64,000 nucleotides of DNA, taken from Ypsolopha sequella. Taxonomy: Eukaryota; Arthropoda; Insecta; Lepidoptera; Ypsolophidae. The notes under the pieces are model-generated. The model had not been told where the DNA came from and ran no database searches. It saw only the letters and a list, made by a program, of their open reading frames with translations. Location of the stretch: positions 8,937,201 to 9,001,200 of the forward strand of contig OW203984.1 in assembly GCA_934047225.1 (NCBI GenBank), read 5' to 3'. How positions within the stretch are numbered: position 1 is the stretch's first letter; each line of letters begins with the position of its first letter. A program made the translations under genes and the position numbers. This document shows, piece after piece, positions 31,700-42,936 of this stretch.

Positions 31700-32060
31700 G
31701 CCCTTGGGGCGTTGGCAGTCAAAGCAAATATGTTGGCCCGCATGTTTGCTAGATGTTCAGATTAGGTAAAAATCACACTTTTCAAGTCGTACTGCCAAAC
31801 ATTTTACTCGTGCAGCCTGTGGATAAATTATATGCAGAAGACTTACAATGCCCTGCGCGTCATGTGTAAAAATGCTTTCAGGATGTTGATGGTGCTGCCG
31901 CGGTTCTGTAGTGGATCGACAATGTTTGCGGAGGCGCACACCGATGACTTTTTTGCGATCATCGCAAATGGATCGCGTCGTTTATACGCAGAACCAGCGA
32001 CAGCGACATCCTGAGGACATTTTCTAGTAAATTTGACAATCCTATGTTGAAGCATTGGAT
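31700..32060. other. GC-balanced stretch, unidentified
   Basis: 31740-32060 has overlapping 60-70-codon frames on both strands and a short inverted pair around GGATTGTCAAAG and TTTGACAATCC (32030-32070). No domain was recognised. Confidence 0.3.
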
Positions 32061-32112
32061 TGTCAAAGTTTGCTTACCTAATAAAAAAATATAATTTATT
32101 TATTATAATAAT

Positions 32113-32324
32113 ATATGGAACATAATATATGGCCTTATATGAAACAGACTGGTGACGGGCAGTGGCGTCACTAGTGCGAGGGTTCCGGCACCGCGCTCAC
32201 CAACCCACCTGCCCAGCGTGTGTGAGTATGGGCAATTCTTCCAGGACGACCGCCGGGAGTGGCAAAGTCCTGAAAAAGGCGTATGTCCAGCAGTGGACGA
32301 ACTATGCTGATGGATGGATGATGG
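32113..32324 (+). mobile_element. 5'-truncated retroposon copy A5
   Basis: Matches the 3' half of the family at 10071-10427 (GGCCTTATATGAAACAGACT through GCAGTGGACGAACTATGC and a GATGG tail). ATTATAATAAT flanks it (32102-32112 and 32325-32335), which would be an 11-bp duplication like those of the other copies, though the word is AT-only. The first bases are scrambled family sequence. Confidence 0.7.
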
Positions 32325-32336
32325 ATTATAATAATT

Positions 32337-32700
32337 CGAATCTTGCCCAAATTTTTTTTTCTTTTGATTTTTAATTTTTGTTATTTAAATTGTGCATTTT
32401 AATGTGTTTTCTATTTTATTTTATTTATTTATTTCTTGATTAATTTAGCCGTAAATTTCTCTTTTTATCATTTTTCAACAAATCAATTCTAGCTGCAATC
32501 AATTACATGTCATTATACAAAAGAATGGTATCAATAACATTTAATTATGAGGTAAGTTACAATGTAATTCTACCCACAGAGTGTAGCATATATGATTATA
32601 ATATAATAATAATAATAATTAATATGTAAAGATTATATTATGTAGAAAATATCAATTAGACACAAATTATGGCTAAACAGGTATAGTGGAAAAAATCAAC
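32337..32700. other. AT-rich stretch with ATTT and AAT microsatellites
   Basis: No gene. Short (AAT)n at about 32605-32620. Confidence 0.3.
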
Positions 32701-32702
32701 AT

Positions 32703-33125
32703 TCTAGGACGAATACCTCGGTGACGCAGTCGGTAGCGGTCGAGTCAATTGATGTCGTGAAAGCAAGAGGTCGCAAATTCGAATCCTGGCATGAGGATTT
32801 TTTCAAAATATCTGTTTACTTAAAATGTGTTTCCTAAAAGGGTACAGGGGCATTTTATATAATATACACAACGTGCAAAACTTGTGATAGTCCTCCACAA
32901 ATCAGAACTTTCTAATACTTGCCCGTCCCCGTACAGTTTCAAAACTGGGAAGGTGCCTTTGTGTAAAAGAACGTAACAAGGAATATCCATGTATAAAAGA
33001 AGGAATGTCCATCTGGAAAATGGTAATTCTGAAAAGTTCTGTTTGTTTCTAGACATTCCACTTTTTGTCCCTGTACCCTTCTGATATTTTCTAGCTTTAA
33101 TGCACTCTAATAATATTTAGAATGA
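32703..33125 (+). mobile_element. tRNA-derived SINE L copy 1, split by a MITE
   Basis: Tail-side blocks TAAAATGTGTTT and TGCACTCTAATAATATTTAG match the copy at 50105-50270. The head has pol III-like boxes (GACGCAGTCGGTAGCG and AATTCGAATCCTGG). The 32838-33080 insert separates the two halves; without it the spacing equals that of the other copy. Confidence 0.65.
32838..33080. mobile_element. ~243-bp MITE nested in a SINE, TIR AAGGGTACAGGG
   Basis: The ends AAGGGTACAGGGGCA and TGTCCCTGTACCCTT are inverted. The interior is unrelated to the SINE. The uninterrupted relative at 50105-50270 shows where the insert lies. No clear target duplication. Confidence 0.65.
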
Positions 33126-33853
33126 TTATGTTGCTTATTATATGTTTGTTTACAACAGAACATGCAGTTTTAGTTTTGTTTCACGTTATATTTATACGTT
33201 GCCTGTATACATACAAGTACGTAAACTGCAAAAAAGAGTAACTTTATCTTTCACAGAACCTAAAAGCTTTAAAACCGTGTTACAGTTGTGAAGGACAAAA
33301 TTCATATTCGAAACACAAACTAAAATCGGAGCTTGTTGAAAAACCTAAAAGCGTGGACTGTTCTGGGAAAAAAATACAAGTGAAATACCTAAAACAAAAC
33401 GTGACGATCCGTGAATTTTATTGGATAAAAGAACTTTTTGGTCTTAACTCCTACAGTTAAAGATTTGTTGTGTGCAAAGTAATTGAAAGAAAGAAAGGAA
33501 GAAATGTAATTTATTTTAAAATACCACAGACACGAGAAAAAACATACATACATATAAAATCACAAACAATACAAATTAACAAACAGTTCGAGTAAATATA
33601 ACATTAGGAAACATTGGTAAATAAAAAAGGATTACAGCTCAGCTAAATGCTGCAGTAGGGGCTACAGCGCTGGTATTGACAATATTTGCTTGAAAATTTT
33701 CTTCATTTGACACCTCACTTCATTGTCTCTCACAATATGATATATTTTACCAGTGACCTTGTGTTGTTTTGCATCTATGGACTAACCAAATTTTAATTAA
33801 ACGGTTTACTGATTTTAAATCATTAAATTATGATTTTCTGCTAGTAAATAAAA
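33126..33853. other. no gene; a retroposon-tail-like patch
   Basis: 33480-33680 (GAAAGAAAG run, TTTATTTTAAAATACCACAG, TACAGCTCAGCTAAATGC) looks like a reversed non-LTR 3' end. The rest is AT-rich and unrecognised. Confidence 0.3.
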
Positions 33854-34110
33854 TGGCGTGCACAGAACTTTTTGCTGGAAAAGCATACAATTGGTCAAGA
33901 ACAACAATAAAAAAAATATAAAAAAATTTAAATATCACTTTGAAAAAAAAAAGTTTGTATAGGAAATTTTCACTCTAGGGTAGACATTGTCTACCCTGGC
34001 GTCATACAAAATTTTTTTTTTCAAAGTGATATTTAAATTTTTTCATATTTTTTTTATTGTTGTTCTTGACTAATTGTTTGCTTTTCCAGCAAAAAGTTCT
34101 GTGCACGCCA
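33854..34110. mobile_element. hairpin MITE D copy 2, intact ends
   Basis: TGGCGTGCACAGAACTTTTT at the left is mirrored by AAAAAGTTCTGTGCACGCCA at the right over about 95 bp. The centre holds GGTAGACATTGTCTACC and is in the opposite orientation to copy 1 at 16696-16940. This copy defines the complete termini. Confidence 0.85.
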
Positions 34111-34246
34111 CTTAAGTTTCTGGAACGATAAAATGAGGGACCGTTTCGTGACTTATGGTAAAATTGATAATTCCAAGAAAAAGAACAAGAATCTGAAAAA
34201 AAATATTATATTAAATATTGACATTTTGTTTTTTGAAATGATTATA

Positions 34247-34312
34247 TAATATATATTTCGGGCCCCACTGATTCTCAACTGATGCCGGGCCCAGTGGGGC
34301 CCGAAATATATC
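34247..34312. repeat. short hairpin with ATATATTTCGGGCCCC arms
   Basis: ATATATTTCGGGCCCCACTG and CAGTGGGGCCCGAAATATAT are perfect inverse words about 25 bp apart. GGCCCGAAATATAT also occurs at 34508 and 5725. Probably transposon ends brought together. Confidence 0.6.
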
Positions 34313-34627
34313 TTGAGTTAAATTTTCATTTTTGCCTTTATATTATTAACTTTTAATTAACTAAAATTACCTAAAAAATCTTACAAAAAAGAGACATATA
34401 TATTTATCAAAAAGTTTATTCGCAAATGCGACACTATAGTATATAATATATAATTATGTACATAAAACACTGTTAAATAAAATTTGACTGATTCCGGGCC
34501 CAAATGGCCCGAAATATATCTCACAAAAATTTTTTTTAGCTGTGTCTAAAAAAATAAAAGGCGATTTAACAGAAATGAAAGTAAGTTGATTGTTGGGATT
34601 GTCGGCACTTGTTGAGTTTTATCATAT

Positions 34628-34815
34628 ACTAGCGACCCGCCCCGGCTTTGCACGGGCATGTATTATTCATATAAACTTTCCTCTAGAATCACTCTATCTA
34701 TTAAAAAAAACGCATCAAAATCCGTTGCGTAGTTTTAAAGATCTATGCATACAGACAGGACAGCATAGGACAGACAGACAGCAGGAAGCGACTTTGTTTT
34801 ATACTTCGTATTGAT
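34628..34815 (+). repeat. lepidopteran-style dispersed repeat (GCGACCCGCCCCGGCTTTGC)
   Basis: It begins ACTAGCGACCCGCCCCGGCT, contains ATCAAAATCCGTTGCGTAGT and GACAGACAGCAGGAAGCGAC, and ends TTTGTTTTATACTTCGTA. I know this layout from many moth and butterfly intergenic regions. No coding role. Confidence 0.75.
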
Positions 34816-35087
34816 TTCACAATGCGTACTATATATATTATGTGTATGTGTTGCACGCTTAGAGTATTTATTAGATGTTGCACGTACACCTATAAATGTA
34901 AATATCGACACAGTATAAGGAAAAGGAAGCAGTATTATGTCTTCATAGAAACGGGCCAAAACGACGCGCTTCGAAATCTCGGGGGCTTCAGGGGGCGGCA
35001 CGCGGCAGTCGCAGTTGTGCCTCAGTCACGTACGCATGCTAAAAATTTGAGACGCTCCCACGCATTTACGAGATTTTTGCGTAAATT

Positions 35088-35191
35088 ATGGCACGTAGCT
35101 ATCATGCTAATTGTTCAGTTTACGGATGTTTCAATACACCTCTATCGGAACCAGGATTAACGTTTTTTAAATTATCAACTCAGCCGGCAAG
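35088..35191 (+). CDS. candidate first exon of a THAP-domain protein
   Basis: The ATG at 35088 opens MARSYHANCSVYGC, followed by FNTPLSEPGLTFFKLSTQPA. At 35192 the frame meets GTAAAA, a plausible splice donor (CAAG|GTAAAA), giving a phase-2 exon end. THAP zinc fingers are C2CH DNA-binding domains starting near the N-terminus with C-x2-4-C and followed by a [VL]-[ST]-F-[FH]-x-[FL] segment; here Cys9 and Cys14 plus LTFFKLS fit. The later C-x2-H pair would lie in the next exon, which I could not find. Upstream (34960-35080) is locally GC-rich. A larger open frame (34822-35160) overlaps in another phase and looks spurious. It could be a host gene, a P-element/THAP transposon exon or a relic. Confidence 0.45.
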
Positions 35192-35215
35192 GTAAAACTA
35201 TTCTAGGAAGCCTTA

Positions 35216-35390
35216 AAACGATTGTAAGCTACCATCTGCTACGATACGAACACACCTCTTTCATTTTATTTATGTTGCATTTAAAATTTTAATCGGCTCA
35301 ACTACTGAATAAATATCTGGAAAATTCCTAAGTCTTGAAAAAATTGTAGACTACCATCAATTACGATCCTGACATACCTCTTTCGTATTT
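35216..35390. repeat. imperfect tandem pair, CTACCATCTGCTACGAT block
   Basis: GATTGTAAGCTACCATCTGC and GATACGAACACACCTCTTTC are repeated about 130 bp later as ATTGTAGACTACCATCAATT and GATCCTGACATACCTCTTTC. A third relative is at 4196-4240. It lies in the putative intron after the THAP-like exon. Confidence 0.5.
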
Positions 35391-35629
35391 TTGTTCCCTT
35401 TTAACGATTTATGCACTGAAATCAACCTTGACAAATTGTGGTGAAATGGGTGAATCCTGAGAAAACGTGGTAACGTGTGCGTAACGCAACAAACACGCAC
35501 TGGCCACGGGGCAGCCCTAGTGCGTGTTTGCGTATCGAGCGGCCGTAGGTATTTATTTCAAGGACACTCCCCAGTCGTAATACTGTTTCCTTTTCCTTAT
35601 ACTGTGACATCGAGAAGGCCATGCTGTTT

Positions 35630-35880
35630 GTTCTGTATCTTTGGTTGCCAACTGGACTGGGTGCCTTTTATCAAAAACATAGATAAAAACTGAATTTTCA
35701 AAATTGCCTTTGGTGGATTTTGAACTATTTACTTAGTAAGTCGTCAGTCGTACTGTGTAAGACGAACTGTGTCGTCACTTAAAGTGCGAATATATCCTTG
35801 GACAATCGGAATTCGTTAGTATATCTATGTTTTTGATGATAGGCACCCAGTCCAGATGGAAACTAAAGATACATAATAAA
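35630..35880. mobile_element. MITE E copy 2
   Basis: Same termini as 17750-17972 (TTCTGTATCTTTGGTTGCCA to AACTAAAGATACATAATA). The interior is about 25 bp longer near GTAAGTCGTCAGTCGTACTG, where GTCGTCA words are locally duplicated. No coding capacity. Confidence 0.8.
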
Positions 35881-35885
35881 CCCCC

Positions 35886-36387
35886 TGGATTATAATAAGC
35901 TTTTTGGCGAAACCCAAAAAAATGAATTTAAAATACCCCCAAAAAGCCATCGACCACTTGAATCAAATTCGATAAGTTTTGATTTGATATGATCACTGAC
36001 TTCCATACTATTACCACTGGACTGTACAAATGACAGCTAATAAACTGTGTCGATTTGAAGCACCCGGGGCGAAGTTCCCCCATTTTTGACGTTTAATGCA
36101 AAAAACTGCAAACAACCAGTGAACAATAATGTAATACCCCAATGCACACAACATGTTTTTTCCAATAAACATTTTGACTGTAGTAAGAGTCATTAATTCC
36201 AGGTCAGGTGTGTGACGTCAACTGAAATGTCGGGAAAATCCATCTCCTGTCGTTTTACATCGGAAAACAATAGAATGCACTCGCACTGTTTACGACGTGC
36301 CGAATGACTCATGTAGGGATGGGTCATTGCGAAATATTCCATAGTTATTCCTATTCAAGTAAAAGCCCAAAAAATTCTCCAAATTCC
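35886..36387. other. no gene recognised; TGACGTCA word
   Basis: A perfect TGACGTCA palindrome lies at 36212, and an AATGACTCATG word follows about 100 bp later. Either could bind bZIP factors, but single words prove nothing. Confidence 0.25.
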
Positions 36388-36606
36388 AATGCACAGACCA
36401 CTTACCCATTAGACATCTTATCAACCACGGACAAGTGAGATTTTTTCCGCCATTGCCGGGGTGTTGCGGGGTAATGTGGGGAGGGTACTAAGTAAGAAAT
36501 AGAGATGGGATAGTATGGAATGACAATTGTATAGTAGTGAAATTGGCGAAAAAGGTTTTCCCTCTTTACGACGACGTCTAATGACTAAGTGGTCTGTGGT
36601 CCAATG
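36388..36606. mobile_element. MITE-like element, TIR CCAATGCACAGACCACTTAC
   Basis: CAATGCACAGACCACTTACC and CATTAGACATC at the left pair with GACGTCTAATGACTAAGTGG and TCTGTGGTCCAATG at the right. The interior is GC-richer (GCCATTGCCGGGGTGTTGCG). No target duplication resolved. Confidence 0.6.
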
Positions 36607-37394
36607 TGTGTTGTATGTTTATCCGTTTGTCTATCTGTCTGCGGCTGGAGCTAAAATTAATCAGTAAGAAATCTATCAGTAATTAATGTTTTTCAAGTGA
36701 AGTATATTTTCAATTGCCAATATTATGAGGAAATTTACAGACTATTTTGCTTTAAAATTATTTTTTTAACAAAAAAATTCAAAAACTAGATCTAAAATCT
36801 ATCCAATCTACATAACTATGACACGGTTTTGTTCAGTCTATTTAGTTTAGAAGTCTGTTTTTATAACTTGAAGGTAGCTAACGTGGGCTTTGCCATGCCA
36901 CAACAAGCCGCAACTGATATAACACAAGTTTTTTTAAATTATTGAATGCGCCGGTCTTTATTAGGAACATAGACTGTAGATATTTGTCCCGAATATAATA
37001 CAGCCCTCGGGATCTTCTGGGAAGAATCCCATCTCTATACATTCAAGAGCGCACGGGATAAAATTCTACCAGACTTTATGACATTTGCAACATAGTCGCT
37101 GAATTCTATTCGACTGCTTTGACGTGCCTCTTTGACGTCGGTGGAATAGAAATTTTTCACTGCGTCCAATGCGTGATAAAAATTTAATGGTAGTGCCAGG
37201 CGCTCCATAGAGAGTCCAGTTTTGTTAGGGTCTGGCGAACAGATTTGTCTCTTGCTTTGTACTTCTTTTTAGTCACTTGGGTAAAACGAATCGTTTGTGG
37301 AATGGAAGCGTTTCGTCCGAAAACTCAAACCTTCATAAAGAAGCCTTTTATCTAATTATCCGTTTGTTTATCTTATAAGGTGATATATCGTCCG
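36607..37394. other. no gene recognised
   Basis: Contains a CCGTTTGTCTATCTGTCTGC retroposon-like word at 36622. Otherwise unremarkable. Confidence 0.3.
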
Positions 37395-37690
37395 TGAAGA
37401 GGTCCCCGTTACTCCAGGCGGAAAGACCCGCAGTGCGAGGGGGACGGAATCGGGGAAAATTGACAAAAAATCGGTTTCAAATGAATACAAAATTAACTAA
37501 AACAGTTCTGAAAATTTCCATAACTAGTAATTTAGGTATTGTAAAAAACCGCCTAAATAAATATTTTTCCAGTCTGTATGATGATATAACAATTTGTCAG
37601 AAAAAAATGTAAATTTAGACCTCATTTTAATAATTATTTCTATCGAGTGAAACTTCTTCAATCGCGTTTCTGATAGTCCAAAAACTAGAA
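37395..37690 (+). repeat. dispersed repeat J copy 2
   Basis: CCCCGTTACTCCAGGCGGAA, GACCCGCAGTGCGAGGGGGA, AAAATCGGTTTCAAATGAAT and the end block TTCTATCGAGTGAAACTTCT with TCAATCGCGTTTCTGA. Same order as 25376-25690. The 72-codon frame here is incidental. Confidence 0.7.
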
Positions 37691-39318
37691 GAAGGTCCCA
37701 AAAATGTTACTTTAATTTATTTTACTTCAGATGTCTTTTGAACAGCAGATAAATAACTTCAAAAAGTGTATATTTTGACGATATACTTCCTTAATATAAG
37801 GTGACATTAATTTTTGCAACCAAATCCATTCTGGAGGGTTGGTGAGTTATCAGAATATTACGGATAGATAAATACTTTTTGCTAATTTAGCAAAATAAAA
37901 TTATGACGTCCCATAGTAAATTGACTCGGGGCTGGGATTGCTTTTGTAAAGCACACGAAAAAAAAAAAAATTACAAAAAGGGTCATCGAACCTTGATACT
38001 CTTACTTAGACTTAATCTTAAATTTATATTTAACATCAACTTACATTAATCTTTAAGAGGATGGCATACCCCAGCAACTTTTTTTATTACCCGTCCACCA
38101 CAATAAGTCTAATGGCAAAGACCTTATTTGCTTTTCATAGAGGTGATTATATGTTGGCTCTTTGGCCTCTTGTTCTTGGACGCGTAATACTAGTGATCAC
38201 GCAGCGGAACAACAAATTGGTGTGTTTTTAGCTAATAATGAAATATTTTGTAGGGAAAACATATTGGATTTAGGTTACATCTCTTCTTATTTCTATTGCC
38301 TATTTTATAAAAAAAACAAGTTGATCTCTTAACCGCGTTTTTGAAACGAACGTTTGAAAACCAAAAAGAAAGAGGGTGGAAAACATTTATTTTTTTGACA
38401 AAAGTATAAACCTTAAAACATTGTTTATAGGCGGAATCCCTGGATAAAAGATCGATAAATCAAATGTATTTTCTTCAATCATATAGGAGAGACCTAGTTT
38501 CTTCAATGAACCCTTGAATACCTGGTGTTGTTGATGTTCTAGTGTTAGGTGTCCCGTTAAGGGGATCAAAAATACAAACAGAAATAAACTGTCAGCTTTC
38601 GGATGATTTTGTTGCAATAATTAGGTTACTTATAGCCATAAAAAAATTGTATGTTCTTGGTTGAACTTTAAGGAATTCATTTTCCACAAACCACGTTAAT
38701 CGATTCATATTTGTACTATCAATAAATTTTTTTGTAACCCTCTATTTTACACTTCTTATCGATTTTGTTTCAGGTATCGCTTTCGCGGTTTTGTTGGTTT
38801 TTTTTTTATAAAATTAGTGTGAATTATATCTATTCAATTTCCAAATACCGCGTTGTTCGGGTCAAGAAAAGCACCCCCTTTTTCCAAAAATACGTAAATC
38901 CACTGATGCAGTCGACGGCAGCAAGATATTGTCAGTCTACGCCTAGCGTTGGCGCACGTAAGACGTGGAACCTGTGCCTTTTTTTGCAAGCTATAAATAT
39001 CTCCCAAAAATAATCCAAAAGACATTGAAATTAATTTTATAAAGTAATATTTCGAGGAGCATCATATTCCTGCCGTTAAAAACTCAACAAAATATGCGTA
39101 TGCGTGATTTAGCTACATCGTGCCATAGTCATAACAACAAACTGAATGAATTTGGAATTAATTCATACTTTTATGCTGGAAAATAATATATGTTACTCTA
39201 AAAAAATATTTATTGATCGTTATTGAAACCCATTGATCTTTTCGTGAAATTGCCCTCTAGTATTGGCTCACCATTTCAGCTCCAATAAGTACCTAATTTT
39301 TTTGCAAATTATATAGGA
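37691..39318. other. no gene recognised
   Basis: AT-rich DNA. Opposing frames of 82 and 63 codons at 38765-39025 overlap on both strands without a domain. TTTTGTTTCAG at 38764-38774 resembles an acceptor but is followed by no convincing exon. Confidence 0.3.
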
Positions 39319-41036
39319 ACACTTACTTGAGATAAATCGCCAAGTATTTAAAATAAAGAAATTTATTTTGAAATATTTACAGTGCATGGCAAAATTATTA
39401 GATCGTAGATAATCCTGTCGGTACATGTTCAGGTCCCGTTACGCAAAATGAAAATAACTAAACTCTTTTAGAATTAATTTGTTGTCCCTCTGTTTGTCTG
39501 TCTGTCCGTTTGATTAGACAATTTTTCTGGGTAAAATTAATAAATACCAATATTAACGGCCCTCTATAGAGCTGTAAAAACATACTTTTGACGTTTTTAT
39601 GGCCTCTTATTTAACGTTTTTCATACAAATTTTCTCACTATGAAAATATAGGGATGAACACTTGAGGTAATATTTTGCACTTAAAAGTCAACACAGAAAG
39701 GAATTGTCGAACAAATAATGTAAAAAAGTATGAAAACCATGTTGTTCTATTCTAAAGGGATTAATTATTATCTACTGTTTAATGTGGCGATAGCTTTGTT
39801 TATTTTTTTACTTGAATTATTTTTTACTAAGATTACAAATAGTTTAATACAAGGTTTTCCTTAAGAGGCCCCTTTATTTTTTTATTTATTTTTCTCAAAA
39901 TTCATGCAATAGGTATAAACTGGATGTGAAGTCTACAATTTATTTTCTTCATATATTTTTTCATAAGTATATTCTAGCGACATCTACCTACGTCTCTATA
40001 TAGCCCAAACAGCAAAATTTGATAAAACAACATCATAATAGCTGTCAGGATATCGTCAATATTGCCTCGTTTTTACGCAAAGTTCAATAAAATTGTATAA
40101 TTTTATCTATACTGGAAATAAAAAAGAGAGAAATACAGGCGTCGTTCATGTAAAGATGACTAAGTTTATAAACTTTGCTATGTATAAACAGTTACCGTTT
40201 CATGGAAAACATTTTTTACCTGAAACTATTTCACAAATTTGGCGCTTTTTGAATATCTTGCCATCTTGCACCTCTTGATGAGAAATACAATTACAATTAG
40301 TAAAAATACAATTTATAGCTACGAAAACTTATAATTAAAAGTCTGTTGTATGCATAAACATATTTTTTATGATATTACAATAGTTATAAAACAATTGATA
40401 CCAGACGTAAATTCTTAAAATAATCTGATCTCACGCTTATGGAAAACCCAATTATTTTGAAGCTACCATAACATCATTAAATTATGTGTATGCATATGGC
40501 AAACTTTTAACAATAAATTGTCTTAGCTAAAAGTTGTATTTTACCGTTATAATTATTTCTTAATATTTTGTTACAAATCTGGGAAAATTACCCTTAAGAA
40601 AACCTTGTAAGAAAATATTTGTTATCTTAGTAACAAAGAAAAAAATAATAATAAATAAAGCTATCGCCACATTGAACAAACAGTAGATAATTAGTCCCTT
40701 TAGAATAGAACAATATGGTTTTTATATTTTTTGCATTATTAGTTCTATAGTTCCTTACTGTGCTTTCTTTCAAATGCAAAATATTATGTCAAGTGTTGAT
40801 CCCTATATTTTCATAAAGAGAAAATTGTATGAAAAAGTTAAATAAAAGGCCATAAAAACGTTATTATGTTTTTATAGGGCCGTAAATATTGGCATTTTTT
40901 AATTTTACCCAAAAAATTGCCTAGACAAACGGACAGACAGACAAACAGAGGAACAACAAATTAACCCTTAAACATTTCAAACTATGATAGAAATCAATTT
41001 CTATATTTTAAACACTTGGCGATTTATCCCAAGTGT
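39319..41036. mobile_element. ~1.7-kb inverted-repeat element with ~450-550-bp arms
   Basis: 39319-39870 pairs with 40590-41036: ACTTACTTGAGATAAATCGC to GCGATTTATCCCAAGTGT; a CTGTTTGTCTGTCTGTCCGT block to ACGGACAGACAGACAAACAG; AGTAGATAATTAGTCCCTTT at the inner side. The unpaired centre (39871-40589) has no recognised ORF. The outermost 55 bp recur alone at 60486-60541. It is a large non-autonomous foldback element. The arms have diverged by substitutions and a segment of about 75 bp present on the left only. Confidence 0.75.
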
Positions 41037-41250
41037 ATAGAGGTGTCCCAAAAGTCAACGCTATCCCTTGGAAGGCTGATAGACCAGCTCATGGCGGACC
41101 AGAATATCAAAATATGACCTCAGCAAAAAGTAGGTAGTCTTCGAGATGATGGTACTTTTATAAATTTGAAATTTGACAACTTCGAATAGATTTTTGAGAG
41201 CCAAAGCTAACCAGTTCTTAATTCTAAGGATAAAATTTTTGTTGCGCAAC
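41037..41250. repeat. possible transposon end GAGGTGTCCCAAAAGTCAAC
   Basis: It directly follows the inverted-repeat element and starts with a GGTGTCCCAAAA word that I associate with insect transposon termini. The 62-codon minus-strand frame (41061-41249) has no recognised domain. No second end found. Confidence 0.3.
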
Positions 41251-42599
41251 TCTGAATAGTCCTGCTATTGATAAAGTCAAAAACAAACCTAGAAATGCTA
41301 TAACATCAGGAACCAAAAAAAATACTCGATTTATGAGCAATTTTTCGTAATTAGGTTAGTTCAACACCACACCCTGAAAAAAAAAAGTACTTTGTTAGTT
41401 TAGCAAATTGTCTAAAATAACGGCTCATCAAATCTTGTTTTTAAAATGAACTGAAAATTTCTGTGTATTACTTTTGAAAAAAAAGTTATTGCTATTTTAC
41501 TACCTCAGCTGCGTTTTTTTTTTCAATAATTAGAATTTAGAATGAAAGAGTGGCGGGCAGTTAAGCTATTTGACGTTCATTAGAAATGCCATTTGACACG
41601 CGTTAGAGTGAGATAAATGTGACGCTATTTAAAATGAGTTGAAATGAGATAGTAACGCAGTGAAACGTAGTTAAATGAGAGAGATAGCGACATAATTGAG
41701 ATAGGCTACAGTGAGATAGATAGTGACGTGGTGCCTTCCTTCTGAAAGTATTTGTTAGTTTCCACTTTTTGTAATAACAACTTTAGTAACAATTTTTTGT
41801 AAAGAAATAATTGGTCCAATTTATTTTCCCGCAAGTGTAAAACCAACTCAATGGGCGAAAAATATTTAAAGCATGGGTAATGGTGACAATTAATCGTCAC
41901 GATATTATTATGTATCTCTAAAGGAGTGTCTGAAATGTTCCGAGTGTCAACTGATAAATCAAACACTCAAAAAACCACTTTTAGCCGACCATAATAAATT
42001 TACGTCCCGACGTGATAGCAAGTAGGATCAATGCCGTATGACGATGATCGAAATACACTAATGAATTAGATAAAATAAAATACGTATTACTTTTGACCCT
42101 ACTTCGTCCACTCTATCCATATTTTTGCTATGGAAGGCGCGAGCTTTGAAACCGGGACGAATTTCCCCCCGCGTGCTATCGTAAAATTTAATCAGTAAGC
42201 CACGCCCGGAACTGGTTTTTGTTTTGGCTATGTCATACTCTTAACTCAACATTTTTTGCAAGTAAGTTATTGTAATAACATTATTAAGAGCGGTCTCGTC
42301 CTTATACAGGTTTATATAAATTTAACAGGATAAGGCCTACGTACTGTTTACCTAAAACTTGTTTTTATAAATTAACAATTTATTTTTTTATTTTATTTTA
42401 CTTACCGAGTCTTCAGTATGAATTGGGCTGTATATTTATGTTAACTTGTATTTATTAATTATATTTTTACGCATGGCTACTGATGGAAGGATCTATGTGA
42501 CCGGGGATGAAGTGCACAGAAAGTGGGAGAGTCATCAGACTCTTCTGGAAGAAAATCTATGGAAGTCGGTAACGAATGAATGACTGATTCTTCGCAACT
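41251..42599. other. no gene recognised
   Basis: 41560-41730 is GAGATAG-rich low complexity. 41985-42230 is more balanced and may be a repeat (TACGTCCCGACGTGATAGCA). The 86-codon frame at 41706-41966 has no domain. Confidence 0.3.
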
Positions 42600-42722
42600 G
42601 CTTGTAATATTAAGTCCTTACATATGAAATTGGCGTTTTGTATGGAGAATTTGTAGGAAACTCAATTTTTAGTACTAACATTTTTGCATTTTTTTTAGTA
42701 ATGACTTATCCAAACTTTTGGA
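42600..42722 (-). mobile_element. half copy of MITE K
   Basis: TTACATATGAAATTGGCGTT, TAGGAAACTCAATTTTTAGT and TTGCATTTTTTTTAGTAATG correspond to the inverse of 28730-28830. The other terminus is missing. Confidence 0.6.
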
Positions 42723-42936
42723 AAAGACATGATCTTGCTAAGCTGCTTGCCCTTTTCTTATCAAGACTAATCGAACGGGCGGAGTTAGGCATATATTTAA
42801 TTTTTTTTTATTAAATTTAAGTAAACCCAACCTTTATTATTTCCATGTGTATTTATTTCCCCATATTATTATTTATTATACAAAAGTATTACCTAAAGAC
42901 ACAGATTATTTAATTATATTACATTAAAATAAACCT

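Noticed and set aside
34822..35160. 112-codon ORF as a gene
   Set aside because: Low-complexity Cys/Tyr/Arg-rich start, no domain, and it overlaps the better supported THAP-like exon in another phase.
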